Assembly: GCA_045652785.1 (NCBI GenBank)
Contig: JAZOLF010000146.1
Span: forward strand, 1 to 15,520
Length of the DNA: 15,520 nt
Source of the DNA: Scatosoma sp045652785
GTDB lineage: Bacteria > Bacillota > Clostridia > Christensenellales > Borkfalkiaceae
Direction of reading: 5' to 3'
Below, one piece after another: positions 1 to 6,233 of this stretch (within the stretch, counting starts at the first letter, position 1; the number at the start of each line of letters is the position of its first letter). Made by a program: the position numbers and the translations under genes. The notes beneath the pieces were generated by a model, which worked only from the letters and a program-made list of their open reading frames with translations, had not been told where the DNA came from and did not search any database.

Positions 1-35
1 TAAATATCCACACGACATTCTATGCCGCAGGCAAA

Positions 36-473
36 TTATTTGTCATAGGTAGAACCTGCGTTATTCATAAAGGCACGATACAGTTGTTCCGCCAAAATTA
101 CGCGCATCAACTGGTGCGGAAACGTCATATCAGAGAAAGAAAGTTTATAATCCGCCGCCGCTTTCACTCGCTGGGACAGCCCGCACGATGAACCTATTAC
201 AAACGTGATTTCTTTTCCGCTGTCCGTCAGTTTTTTTACTTTCACGGCAAGTTTTTCGCTGGAAAGTTTCTCACCTTCGACCGCCAACGCCATTACGTAG
301 CCTTTGCAGGCACGCAAAATATCGTCTGCCTCCGATTCGGGATTTGCGCCTTCGGGCAATTCCTTAATCTCTACTTTTGCAAATCGGGAAATCCGTTTTA
401 CGTATTCCGCAACCGCATCACGATAGAAACTCTCTTTTATTTTTCCAACCACGACAAAATAAATCTTTTGCAT
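36..473 (-). CDS. rlmH: 23S rRNA (pseudouridine1915-N3)-methyltransferase RlmH
   Basis: RlmH is a SPOUT-fold (trefoil-knot) enzyme that methylates pseudouridine 1915 in helix 69 of 23S rRNA, acting on the assembled 70S ribosome. The 145-residue product has the family length. The SAM-binding loop FVIGSSCGLS is at about residues 91-100 and the signature FPHQLMRVILAEQLYRAF at 118-135. I chose the ATG at 473: the stop of the upstream protease gene lies one base before it (TGA-T-ATG), which suggests translational coupling, and this start gives the conserved N-terminus MQKIYFVVVGKIKE. The longer reading from 512 adds 13 residues that overlap the upstream gene and resemble nothing in the family. Two deviations stand out: the usual GGS of the SAM loop is GSS, and the normally conserved C-terminal Tyr-His is Tyr-Asp. 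The family call is secure. Confidence 0.95.
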   Translation of the reverse strand: MQKIYFVVVGKIKESFYRDAVAEYVKRISRFAKVEIKELPEGANPESEADDILRACKGYVMALAVEGEKLSSEKLAVKVKKLTDSGKEITFVIGSSCGLSQRVKAAADYKLSFSDMTFPHQLMRVILAEQLYRAFMNNAGSTYDK

Positions 474-474
474 A

Positions 475-1392
475 TCACGCCCCAAAGAGTTTCGAAACCC
501 ATTCCATCGCACACAAAACCAGCCCCACAGACGAGCAAAGGAAGAAAAACCTTCTTCCGCTCTTATCCAAAGGCTGTTTCTCCTTTTTGGTCAAACCGAC
601 AATTAAATACGCCAACGTTCCCACGAGGCACACCGCCGAAAGTATCATAACGGGCAACATATCCGTTTGCCATGCAAACTTTTCCGCACAAATGATAAAC
701 GCATTGTTCAAAAAATGCGAAATTACCGTAGGTAAAATACTGCCACAACGAAGAACAATCAACGCAAAGGACGCACCGCACAGAAATTGATAAATCGTTT
801 GCGTAGGATTACGATGGAATAACGAGAATATCGCACCGCAAATCATCGCAGCAGCCCAAGCAGGAAAGCCTTTCAATCCGCGCAAAAGTATCCCGCGAAA
901 AACAATTTCTTCAAAAATTGCAGGAAGAACGGCAACAACCAGCAAAACCCCTACAAATCCAAAACCATCCAGCGACGGAATTTGCGGAATGGGCGCATGC
1001 AGCCCAAGTCTTTCCAGGATCAAAATAAACACAGAGTTCACGCTTGCCAAAGACAACAAGCCAAATTGCAATGCGATCGCCAGCACAAAATCGAAGGATT
1101 TGGGATTACCAACCAGCGTTTTTACCGAAGTTTTCGTACAAACAAAAAAAATAATCGCAACCAGCGCAAAGGAAATTTGCGAAAGCAAATATCCCACATA
1201 TAAGTACCAGTCGTCCGCTTCACAACCTTCGTAAAACCAGCCGAAAATTGTCCCCAAAAGAGCAAAAACAAACGCCAAAACATACGGCACAAACGCCGCA
1301 AAAGAAAAGGCAAGCCCCGAAGACTTCTCTTCGGGATATTCGCGCAAAAACCCGCCAAGCATATTCGGTTGTTTTTTGTTCATCCTTTTCAT
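475..1392 (-). CDS. CPBP family intramembrane glutamic protease (CAAX/Abi family)
   Basis: A multi-pass membrane protein of 305 residues with the CPBP (Rce1-like) signatures. Motif 1 EEIVFR is at 161-166 (Glu161, Glu162, Arg166), motif 2 FSLFH at 189-193 (His193) and motif 3 HFLNN at 226-230 (His226, Asn230). These are the catalytic positions of the family, which cleaves peptide bonds inside or next to the membrane. In bacteria, members have been linked to bacteriocin self-immunity, signalling and protein processing; the substrate here cannot be read from sequence. About eight hydrophobic segments are visible, and the C-terminus ends in a further hydrophobic stretch after a basic loop. It is the first gene of a two-gene unit with rlmH, one base apart. 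Two in-frame ATGs (1392 and 1383) compete. No good Shine-Dalgarno lies before the first, and a strong -10 box sits so close that the first ATG may be leaderless. Confidence 0.9.
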   Translation of the reverse strand: MKRMNKKQPNMLGGFLREYPEEKSSGLAFSFAAFVPYVLAFVFALLGTIFGWFYEGCEADDWYLYVGYLLSQISFALVAIIFFVCTKTSVKTLVGNPKSFDFVLAIALQFGLLSLASVNSVFILILERLGLHAPIPQIPSLDGFGFVGVLLVVAVLPAIFEEIVFRGILLRGLKGFPAWAAAMICGAIFSLFHRNPTQTIYQFLCGASFALIVLRCGSILPTVISHFLNNAFIICAEKFAWQTDMLPVMILSAVCLVGTLAYLIVGLTKKEKQPLDKSGRRFFFLCSSVGLVLCAMEWVSKLFGA

Positions 1393-1398
1393 ACGCTT

Positions 1399-1427
1399 AT
1401 TATAACAACTCCACCCGAAAAATGCAA
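1399..1427 (-). promoter_or_regulatory. Probable promoter of the CPBP protease-rlmH unit
   Basis: On the minus strand a perfect TATAAT (1404-1399) is preceded by a weak TTGCAT -35 (1427-1422) with a 17-bp spacer. It lies just past the sigF terminator. The expected start site, about seven bases after the -10, falls on the A of the ATG at 1392. Confidence 0.55.
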
Positions 1428-1470
1428 GATAAAAAGCGGAAAAAAGAAATGAATTTCTTTCATCCGCTTA
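1428..1470 (-). terminator. Terminator of the spoIIA operon
   Basis: On the minus strand AAGCGGA (1469-1463) pairs with TCCGCTT (1440-1434). An inner AAAGAAA/TTTCTTT stem continues the hairpin and a short T run follows. The 5' arm lies inside the last codons of sigF, so the coding region ends within the terminator. Confidence 0.8.
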
Positions 1471-2185
1471 ATTTTTCACGAAAGTTTTTAATAATCTTTG
1501 TTTCCAAGCGTGACACCTGCACTTGGCTAACGCCGATACTTTTTGCCACTTCACTTTGCGTCATATCCCGAAAATAGCGCAAAACGATAATTTTTCGTTC
1601 CCGTTCGGGCAGTTCATCTATCGCACCTTTGAGCAACAATCCGTCAATCATTTCATCTTGATTGTCCATTGCAGGTAAAGTTTCTATCAATTCCCGCTCC
1701 TTGCCGTCCTTGTATTCCGAACCAGCGTAGATAGATACAGGCATTCGCGACGAGCCAAGCACAAACACCGTTTCGCTCTCTTCCATACCAAAAAACTTCG
1801 CCACTTCGGACACTGGTGGCTGTTTCCCGTCTTCCTGTATCCGTTTTTCGATATACGCGTTCATTTCCTTTGCGGTTTGTTTTAAGGAGCGCGACACCTT
1901 TACCGAACCATCATCCCGCATAAACCGTTTTATTTCCCCAGCGATCATAGGCACAGCATAGGTAGAAAAACGAACCCCATAACTCTCATCAAAGCCGCTA
2001 ACCGCCTTCAAAAATCCGAGCGACGCCAACTGAAACAAATCATCGTATTCAACGCCTTTATTCAAATACCGCTTGACGATACATTTTATCAAAGATACGT
2101 TTTCAGAAAGCAACCGCTCTTTCGCCTGTTCGTTCCCAGTTTTTGCAACACGAATCAGGCGCAACATCTCATCATAGGCCAACAT
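1460..2185 (-). CDS. sigF: RNA polymerase sporulation sigma factor SigF
   Basis: Sigma F switches on early forespore transcription after asymmetric septation. The 241-residue product has region 2 with the core-binding DDLFQ (about 48-52) and the well-conserved segment RFSTYAVPMIAGEIKRFMRD (72-91). Region 3 follows, and region 4 ends in a helix-turn-helix with TQSEVAKSIGVSQVQVSRLE (209-228). It belongs to the SigF/SigG/SigB group. The preceding SpoIIAA and SpoIIAB genes identify it as SigF (spoIIAC) rather than SigG. It starts nine bases after the spoIIAB stop. The ATG at 2185 has no strong Shine-Dalgarno, so translation probably depends on coupling to spoIIAB; a slightly later start cannot be excluded. 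SpoIIAB is expected to hold the protein inactive until dephosphorylated SpoIIAA releases it. Confidence 0.95.
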   Translation of the reverse strand: MLAYDEMLRLIRVAKTGNEQAKERLLSENVSLIKCIVKRYLNKGVEYDDLFQLASLGFLKAVSGFDESYGVRFSTYAVPMIAGEIKRFMRDDGSVKVSRSLKQTAKEMNAYIEKRIQEDGKQPPVSEVAKFFGMEESETVFVLGSSRMPVSIYAGSEYKDGKERELIETLPAMDNQDEMIDGLLLKGAIDELPERERKIIVLRYFRDMTQSEVAKSIGVSQVQVSRLETKIIKNFREKLSG

Positions 2186-2194
2186 GTTTTTGTT

Positions 2195-2626
2195 TTACAT
2201 CCCCACCGCTTTTTGCATTGATACCCGCGTTCCTTTCCCCAAGCAACTTTCCACCTTAAAAAAGGTGCTAAACGTTTGCATCACGGTAAAGCCCATCCCA
2301 GAGCGTTCGTCGCTTTCCAGCGTAGTGAAAAAGGGCGTTATCGCTTCTTCTACATCTTCGATCCCGCAACCGTAATCGGTAATATCAATATGTAAAATCC
2401 CACCGTGCAGCGCTTTTTCAATCCTGCACTCGATTAAAATTTTCCCTTCGCCGCCCTTATAAGCGTGCACAATACAATTTGTCACTGCTTCAGAAACGGC
2501 TGTTTTTATATCCGATAAATCAGAAAAAGACGGATTGAGCGGTAAAGCAAACGCCGCAACTGCGCTTCGCGCAAAACTTTCATTTTCCGACATCGCCGCA
2601 AGTTCTAACTTCATATAGTTTTCCAT
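2195..2626 (-). CDS. spoIIAB: Anti-sigma F factor and serine kinase SpoIIAB
   Basis: SpoIIAB binds sigma F and also phosphorylates SpoIIAA on a serine, using a GHKL-type ATPase fold. The 143-residue product has the N box EAVTN (46-50, Asn50 for Mg-ATP), the G1 box DYGCG (84-88) and the ERSGMGFTVM lid and G2 segment (107-116). It aligns along its length with the Bacillus protein as I remember it, including NESFAR near the N-terminus. I chose the ATG at 2626: AAGGAG lies nine bases upstream of it. An in-frame ATG at 2644 overlaps the spoIIAA stop by one base but has no ribosome binding site, and the AAGGAG falls inside that extension. With the 2626 start, a 17-nt gap follows spoIIAA. Confidence 0.95.
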   Translation of the reverse strand: MENYMKLELAAMSENESFARSAVAAFALPLNPSFSDLSDIKTAVSEAVTNCIVHAYKGGEGKILIECRIEKALHGGILHIDITDYGCGIEDVEEAITPFFTTLESDERSGMGFTVMQTFSTFFKVESCLGKGTRVSMQKAVGM

Positions 2627-2643
2627 TTCTAATTTCTCCTTCA

Positions 2644-2952
2644 TTACAGTTTCGGGATGAGCGAATACACGCCGCTCATCGCTAAAATTTTGTCTGCCGA
2701 GCCGTTTGGATTTCGTATGTAAGCAGGAATGGAGTATCGCCTACATTTTTTATATCTACCAATCAAAAATCCTATTCCCGTCGAATCCATAAACCCGACG
2801 TTCGACAAATCAAAAGTCACTCTTCCTATATGCGCATATTCATCAATCGTAGCGTCCGCTATGCGACGGACGGAAGACGCGGCGTGTTCATCAAGTTCAC
2901 CTTCCAAAAAAAAGGTAAGTTCCACACCACTAACTTGAAATGACAATTCCAT
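2644..2952 (-). CDS. spoIIAA: Anti-sigma F factor antagonist SpoIIAA
   Basis: A 102-residue single STAS-domain protein. When unphosphorylated it displaces sigma F from SpoIIAB; SpoIIAB inactivates it by phosphorylating a conserved serine, and the SpoIIE phosphatase reactivates it in the forespore (family knowledge; spoIIE is not in this window). The phosphorylated serine is visible in FMDSTGIGFLIG as Ser57, at the place of Ser58 in Bacillus. The start at 2952 is supported by AAAGGAG seven bases upstream. It is first in the spoIIAA-spoIIAB-sigF operon, the standard gene order. Confidence 0.94.
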   Translation of the reverse strand: MELSFQVSGVELTFFLEGELDEHAASSVRRIADATIDEYAHIGRVTFDLSNVGFMDSTGIGFLIGRYKKCRRYSIPAYIRNPNGSADKILAMSGVYSLIPKL

Positions 2953-2982
2953 AAACGTTCTCCTTTGGTGGACTGCCCTACG

Positions 2983-3047
2983 ATTATATCGAATAAAAAC
3001 GGCTTTTTTTTGCTATTTTTTGCACAAAAAAGACGGCTTTTGTCGAA
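2983..3047 (-). promoter_or_regulatory. spoIIA operon promoter with a Spo0A box
   Basis: A perfect TATAAT (minus strand, 2988-2983) lies 31 bases before spoIIAA, but no acceptable -35 sits 16-18 bases upstream, where there is only an A tract. A TTGTCGAA on the plus strand at 3040-3047 matches the Spo0A box core TGTCGAA exactly, about 65 bases before the expected start. A one-mismatch copy, TATCGAA (2987-2993), overlaps the -10. I saw no SigH-type AGGA/GAAT pair on the minus strand. This fits an activator-dependent sigma-A-like promoter controlled by Spo0A, but that reading is inferred. Confidence 0.5.
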
Positions 3048-3076
3048 AAAAAATCGGAAAAATAAGCAAAAAATAC

Positions 3077-3105
3077 TTGACTTTCCGATGAAAATGTTAT
3101 ATTAT
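3077..3105 (+). promoter_or_regulatory. Promoter of the first tRNA pair
   Basis: TTGACT (3077-3082) and TATTAT (3100-3105) have a 17-bp spacer, and the tRNA begins 37 bases after the -10. It diverges from the spoIIA promoter. Confidence 0.6.
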
Positions 3106-3141
3106 ATACAAGCGTTCGATAAATGAACAAAAATGCGGCTT

Positions 3142-3218
3142 GGGCCTTTAGCTCAGTTGGTTAGAGCTGCCGGCTCATAACCGGCTGGTCCTCGGTTCGA
3201 GTCCGGGAGGGCCCACCA
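3142..3218 (+). tRNA. tRNA with CAT anticodon, probably tRNA-Ile2 (lysidine-modified)
   Basis: A full cloverleaf of 77 nt. Acceptor GGGCCTT pairs with AGGGCCC, D stem GCTC with GAGC, anticodon stem GCCGG with CCGGC, T stem CTCGG with CCGGG; A73 and CCA are encoded. The anticodon CAT is at 3176-3178. G1 pairs with C72, so it is not the initiator. The anticodon loop CTCATAA and the GGxCCTT acceptor resemble Firmicutes tRNA-Ile(CAU), whose C34 is changed to lysidine by TilS to read AUA. The elongator Met tRNA at 15174 has the different loop TTCATAC. The Ile2 identity is inferred from these resemblances; a second elongator Met is the alternative. Confidence 0.85.
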
Positions 3219-3252
3219 TACCCTTTCTGCGTCCTGTATTACATTTCTATAT

Positions 3253-3329
3253 TGCCCAATAGCCCAGTTGGTTAGAGCGCCAGCCTGCCACGCTGGAGGT
3301 CGACGGTTCGAGCCCGTTTTGGGTCGCCA
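3253..3329 (+). tRNA. Anomalous tRNA with GCC (Gly) anticodon on an Asp-like body
   Basis: A 77-nt tRNA with encoded CCA. The anticodon arm is perfect (CCAGC, loop CTGCCAC, GCTGG) and the anticodon GCC is at 3287-3289. The T stem GACGG/CCGTT contains one G-T pair. Oddities: acceptor bases 1-7 (TGCCCAA) and 66-72 (TTGGGTC) leave T1-C72 unpaired and G2-T71 as a wobble; the D stem GCCC/GAGC has a C-A mismatch; and the discriminator is G73. Bacterial tRNA-Gly normally has G1-C72 and U73, whereas G73 and C38 are typical of tRNA-Asp. From position 26 on it closely resembles Firmicutes tRNA-Asp with the middle anticodon base changed from T to C. It follows the preceding tRNA by 34 nt and runs into a strong terminator, so it is probably transcribed. 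It could be a decaying gene or a tRNA with a special role. Confidence 0.75.
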
Positions 3330-3330
3330 A

Positions 3331-3362
3331 AAAAGCACCGCAATTTAGCGGTGCTTTTTTAT
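3331..3362 (+). terminator. Terminator of the first tRNA pair
   Basis: GCACCGC (3335-3341) and GCGGTGC (3348-3354) form a 7-bp stem around the loop AATTTA. An A run precedes it and six T follow (3355-3360). It starts two bases after the tRNA CCA end. Confidence 0.93.
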
Positions 3363-3373
3363 TATCCCATCAA

Positions 3374-3402
3374 AAAAAGGCCCGCTTTTCGCAGGCCCTT
3401 TC
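3374..3402 (-). terminator. Terminator of the Na/Pi cotransporter gene
   Basis: On the minus strand GGGCCTGC and GCGGGCC pair across a GAAAA loop and are followed by a run of seven T, directly after the cotransporter stop codon at 3404. It faces the tRNA terminator, so the two transcripts end back to back. Confidence 0.88.
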
Positions 3403-3403
3403 T

Positions 3404-5083
3404 TTATTTGCTATCAATACTGTCGTGCACAATGAAATTCAAGTGGTCACCAACACGTTCCAGGTTGGACACCAAGTTAATGAAGATGGTATTGTTTTCA
3501 GGACGGCATTTCCCTTGCGCCAAACGAAGAATATGCTCAGCAACCAAGTCTTTGCGCATTTCGTCAATCTGCTCTTCCATAGCATCGCTATCTGCAACCA
3601 AGCCATATTCGCCGTTCAAAACGATACTCTTCACCAAAACGTATTGCGATTTTAACAATTCGTGCATTTGCACCAACTTTTCGTTAATACCTTCCGAAAA
3701 ATACAACCCATCGCGAACTTCCCGCTTGGTGTACTTCGCTAAGTTTTCCGCTAACTCAGATACACGGACAATATCCCCAACGTTGCTATGTAATGCGCTA
3801 ACTTGCTTTTCGTCCAAAATACTCGTATTTTGGGCGGAAACTTTGACAAGATAATCGCTAATTTCTTCCCCCATAATTGCGATTGCTTCGTTGGAAGAAA
3901 CCACCGTTTCAATCGCATCCATATCGCGGTTTATAAAGCCTTCAAATGCCGCTTTCAAACTTTCCATCGCCAAATCAGACATCGCAAAAGCATCCTTTTT
4001 CAGCAAGTCAAGTGCGACCGCCGGCGTACCGATAAAACGCTTGTCCATATAGGAAAGTTTCGACTTCTTTTCCGCCGCCACCTTCTTTTCGGGTACAAGA
4101 ATTTCCGATGCCCTTACCAAAAGTTTCGTAAACGGCAAGAACAAAAGCGTACAGATTACGTTAAACGCCGTGTGGAACATTGCTATTTGTTGGGTAGGCG
4201 CAGAGAACCACGAATAGAACGTCGTTTCGTAGAAGTTCTGCCACACAAGCAGTATCACCATAAACAACATCGAACCGATGGTATTGAACAACAAGTGAAT
4301 GATACTTGCTCTTCGCGCGTTCACGGAAGTTCCAGCCGACGAAAGCAACGCCGTCGTCGTCGAACCGATATTCGAACCCAAAATGATATAGAGCACGGCA
4401 TTCGTCACGCCAACCAGTTCGCCCGTTTCCGAATAAACGCCGCCGAATACAAGCCCTGCACTTGCCATACCGATAATAATTGTCGTGACGGCGGAAGAAG
4501 ATTGCATCAACGTGGTAAAAAGAATACCAAAAAGCAAAAGGATAAACGGATTTGTCATTTCAGACAAAAATTGAATAATTGCAGGGTTTTCCGACAAGGG
4601 ATCCATCGTCGTCTTCATGACGTGCAGCCCCAAAAATACCATCCCGAGCCCCGCAATCGCCAAGCCACCGCACTTTACACGTTCACTTTTAGAGAACATT
4701 TCCATAAATACGCCGATCCCCAAAAGTAAAAGGAAAATGCTATTGATGGGCAACCCATCCAACGCCGCAATTTGCGCCGTGATTGTCGTACCGATATTCG
4801 CACCCATAATAATAGACGCCGCTTGATACAAGGTCATAATCCCTGCATTTACAAAACCGACGACCATAACCGTGGTTACGCCCGAACTTTGGATAATCGC
4901 CGTCACACCAGCACCCATACCAACGTTCACCATTTTTTTATCCGACGTTTTGTTAAAAAGCGCTTTTAAACCGTTCCCAAACAGTTTTTCCATATTGTCG
5001 CTCATTAACTTAAACCCGATTAAGAATGCGCCGACCCCAGCCAGGACCAAGGCTACAAGTTTAAAAATCTCTACCGGTTCCAT
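3404..5083 (-). CDS. Na+/phosphate cotransporter (NptA/YjbB type) with C-terminal PhoU-like domain
   Basis: A 559-residue membrane protein for sodium-coupled phosphate movement. The N-terminal 330 residues hold the two inverted repeats of the Na/Pi cotransporter family. They carry the paired signatures QSSGVTT (65-71) and QSSSAVTT (194-201), and GANIGTT (94-100) with GSNIGST (236-242). A short charged linker (about 331-347) leads to a cytoplasmic helical domain ending in NLERVGDHL (about 540-548), the ERxxDH metal-binding signature of PhoU. This fused form is common in Bacillota; direction of transport (uptake, or export as proposed for YjbB) is not decided by sequence. The start at 5083 has GAGGG six bases upstream. 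The gene stands alone, divergent from the epimerase gene, and has its own terminator. Confidence 0.93.
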   Translation of the reverse strand: MEPVEIFKLVALVLAGVGAFLIGFKLMSDNMEKLFGNGLKALFNKTSDKKMVNVGMGAGVTAIIQSSGVTTVMVVGFVNAGIMTLYQAASIIMGANIGTTITAQIAALDGLPINSIFLLLLGIGVFMEMFSKSERVKCGGLAIAGLGMVFLGLHVMKTTMDPLSENPAIIQFLSEMTNPFILLLFGILFTTLMQSSSAVTTIIIGMASAGLVFGGVYSETGELVGVTNAVLYIILGSNIGSTTTALLSSAGTSVNARRASIIHLLFNTIGSMLFMVILLVWQNFYETTFYSWFSAPTQQIAMFHTAFNVICTLLFLPFTKLLVRASEILVPEKKVAAEKKSKLSYMDKRFIGTPAVALDLLKKDAFAMSDLAMESLKAAFEGFINRDMDAIETVVSSNEAIAIMGEEISDYLVKVSAQNTSILDEKQVSALHSNVGDIVRVSELAENLAKYTKREVRDGLYFSEGINEKLVQMHELLKSQYVLVKSIVLNGEYGLVADSDAMEEQIDEMRKDLVAEHILRLAQGKCRPENNTIFINLVSNLERVGDHLNFIVHDSIDSK

Positions 5084-5128
5084 AATTATCCCTCACCCCA
5101 ATTTTAATGCGTTAAACTTTTTATCTCT

Positions 5129-5151
5129 ATTATACCTACAATCGTATTATA
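5129..5151 (-). promoter_or_regulatory. Probable promoter region of the Na/Pi cotransporter gene
   Basis: The minus strand has two perfect TATAAT boxes, at 5134-5129 and 5151-5146. The nearer one is 45 bases before the ATG. No convincing -35 sits at standard spacing for it. The -35 region of the farther box runs into the palindrome at 5167-5190, so regulation by a factor bound there is possible. Confidence 0.4.
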
Positions 5152-5166
5152 CAACATTATTTATCG

Positions 5167-5190
5167 TTTGTCATCTATATAGATGATAAA
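5167..5190. promoter_or_regulatory. 24-bp palindrome, candidate operator
   Basis: The core TCATCTATATAGATGA (5171-5186) is a perfect 16-bp palindrome. After one mismatched pair it extends by three more pairs on each side. It has no loop, which favours a dimeric DNA-binding protein over an RNA hairpin. It lies in the divergent region between the cotransporter and epimerase genes, just upstream of the cotransporter promoter. The binding protein is unknown. Confidence 0.5.
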
Positions 5191-5241
5191 AATTAGAAAA
5201 AGTATGTTTTTGTGGTTTTTTTGACTATTTTATCATCTTTT

Positions 5242-5255
5242 TACAAAATTTTGTA
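5242..5255. promoter_or_regulatory. 14-bp perfect palindrome upstream of the epimerase promoter
   Basis: TACAAAATTTTGTA is a perfect palindrome centred about 38 bases upstream of the epimerase -35 centre. Its sequence is unlike the palindrome at 5167. In this AT-rich region a chance palindrome is possible, so the operator reading is tentative. Confidence 0.35.
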
Positions 5256-5283
5256 GAAAACTTTATTTTTCTTTCGCCGTATA

Positions 5284-5312
5284 TTTACAATTCCGCCAAC
5301 CTATGATATAAT
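5284..5312 (+). promoter_or_regulatory. Promoter of the aldose epimerase gene
   Basis: TTTACA (5284-5289), a 17-bp spacer and TATAAT (5307-5312), with TG one base before the -10 (extended -10). A close match to a sigma-A promoter. The start site should be near 5319. Confidence 0.8.
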
Positions 5313-5344
5313 ATAAAAAACGTAAAATAAGAAGGACAATGATT

Positions 5345-6232
5345 ATGATTTATTCAATTGAAAATGAGTTCCTGTACGTCAGCGTCGATAGCATGGGCGC
5401 ACAGCCTGCATCCATCCGATCCAAAAAAACGGGCGTTGAATATCTTTGGCAAGGGGATAAAACGTACTGGGGTGGCAGAGCCTACAACCTTTTCCCGTTC
5501 ATCGGAAGAATGTACGACGGCATCTACACCTATCGCGGCGAAACCTACGCCATCCGTTCCCACGGGTTGATTCGCTATTATGATTTAGTATTGACAAAAC
5601 AAACGGAAACCGACTTGGTTTTCACCCTGACACACGAAAGCGCCGATGATATTTTATCGCAATATCCTTTCCGTTTTTCGTATTCCGTTCGTTTTTCGTT
5701 GGATAAAAACAAATTAACAGTTACGTACAGCGTACGTAATTTGGAAACGGAAGAAGACTTGATTTGCGCTTTTGGCGGGCATCCAGGCATCAACGTTCCT
5801 TTCGACGGCGGAACGTTTGATGATTATTGCATTGAGTTCGACAAGCCGATGCCTGCGATGCAACACCTTCTTTCCCCCAGCAAGTTTATGGACGGCAGCG
5901 TCACACCCTACTATTTGGAAGACGGAGTTCGCATCCGCTTAAAACACTCGTTATTTAACAACGACGCCCTGATTTTATCTTCCGATTGCACAACGGCAAC
6001 ATTGAAAAAAGTTGGTTCTGAAAAAGGGGTTGCAATTCACTACAAAGGCTTTCAATATTTTGCTTTGTGGCACGCCGTATGCACCGATGCCCCCTACCTT
6101 TGCTTAGAACCCTGGCAGGCCCTTTGCTCTACGGACGGTACGGTAGATGATTTGGAAGAAAAAGAAGATATGCTCCACGTCCCGCCCCAAGAAGAAAGCA
6201 CCGCAAACTTTACATTAGAAATTATCGAATAA
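5345..6232 (+). CDS. Aldose 1-epimerase family protein (LacX-like)
   Basis: Members interconvert alpha and beta forms of hexoses, or in the LacX and YeaD groups act on less defined sugars or sugar phosphates. The 295-residue product has the family's active-site features: Asn48 and Arg55 in YNLFPFIGR, the first histidine in SHGLIRY (His73), the second in GGHPGINVP (His146), and the general base in CLEPWQ (Glu255). GGHPGINVP and CLEPWQ are typical of the LacX-like branch. I chose the ATG at 5345 because AAGGA lies eight bases upstream; the ATG at 5339 would leave only two bases. It is the only plus-strand protein gene in the window, is monocistronic and ends in a shared terminator. No sugar transport or catabolic genes are adjacent, so the substrate cannot be inferred. 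Confidence 0.9.
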   Translation: MIYSIENEFLYVSVDSMGAQPASIRSKKTGVEYLWQGDKTYWGGRAYNLFPFIGRMYDGIYTYRGETYAIRSHGLIRYYDLVLTKQTETDLVFTLTHESADDILSQYPFRFSYSVRFSLDKNKLTVTYSVRNLETEEDLICAFGGHPGINVPFDGGTFDDYCIEFDKPMPAMQHLLSPSKFMDGSVTPYYLEDGVRIRLKHSLFNNDALILSSDCTTATLKKVGSEKGVAIHYKGFQYFALWHAVCTDAPYLCLEPWQALCSTDGTVDDLEEKEDMLHVPPQEESTANFTLEIIE

Positions 6233-6233
6233 C

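Noticed and set aside
3142..3218. Initiator tRNA reading of the CAT-anticodon tRNA
   Set aside because: G1 pairs with C72 and the anticodon stem lacks the three consecutive G-C pairs found in the true initiator at 15093.
3253..3329. Ordinary tRNA-Gly
   Set aside because: The anticodon alone would give this call, but the discriminator base, the 1-72 and 2-71 pairs and the D-stem mismatch do not fit a standard bacterial tRNA-Gly; it was kept as a separate finding.
3803..4729. Open frame of 308 codons on the plus strand opposite the Na/Pi cotransporter
   Set aside because: Antisense to a well-conserved gene; the translation is extremely rich in Arg and His, contains no known motif and lacks a ribosome binding site.
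5084..5338. Riboswitch or other structured leader between the divergent genes
   Set aside because: Only AT-rich sequence, promoters and two loopless palindromes are present, and the leaders left after the predicted start sites are too short for a riboswitch.
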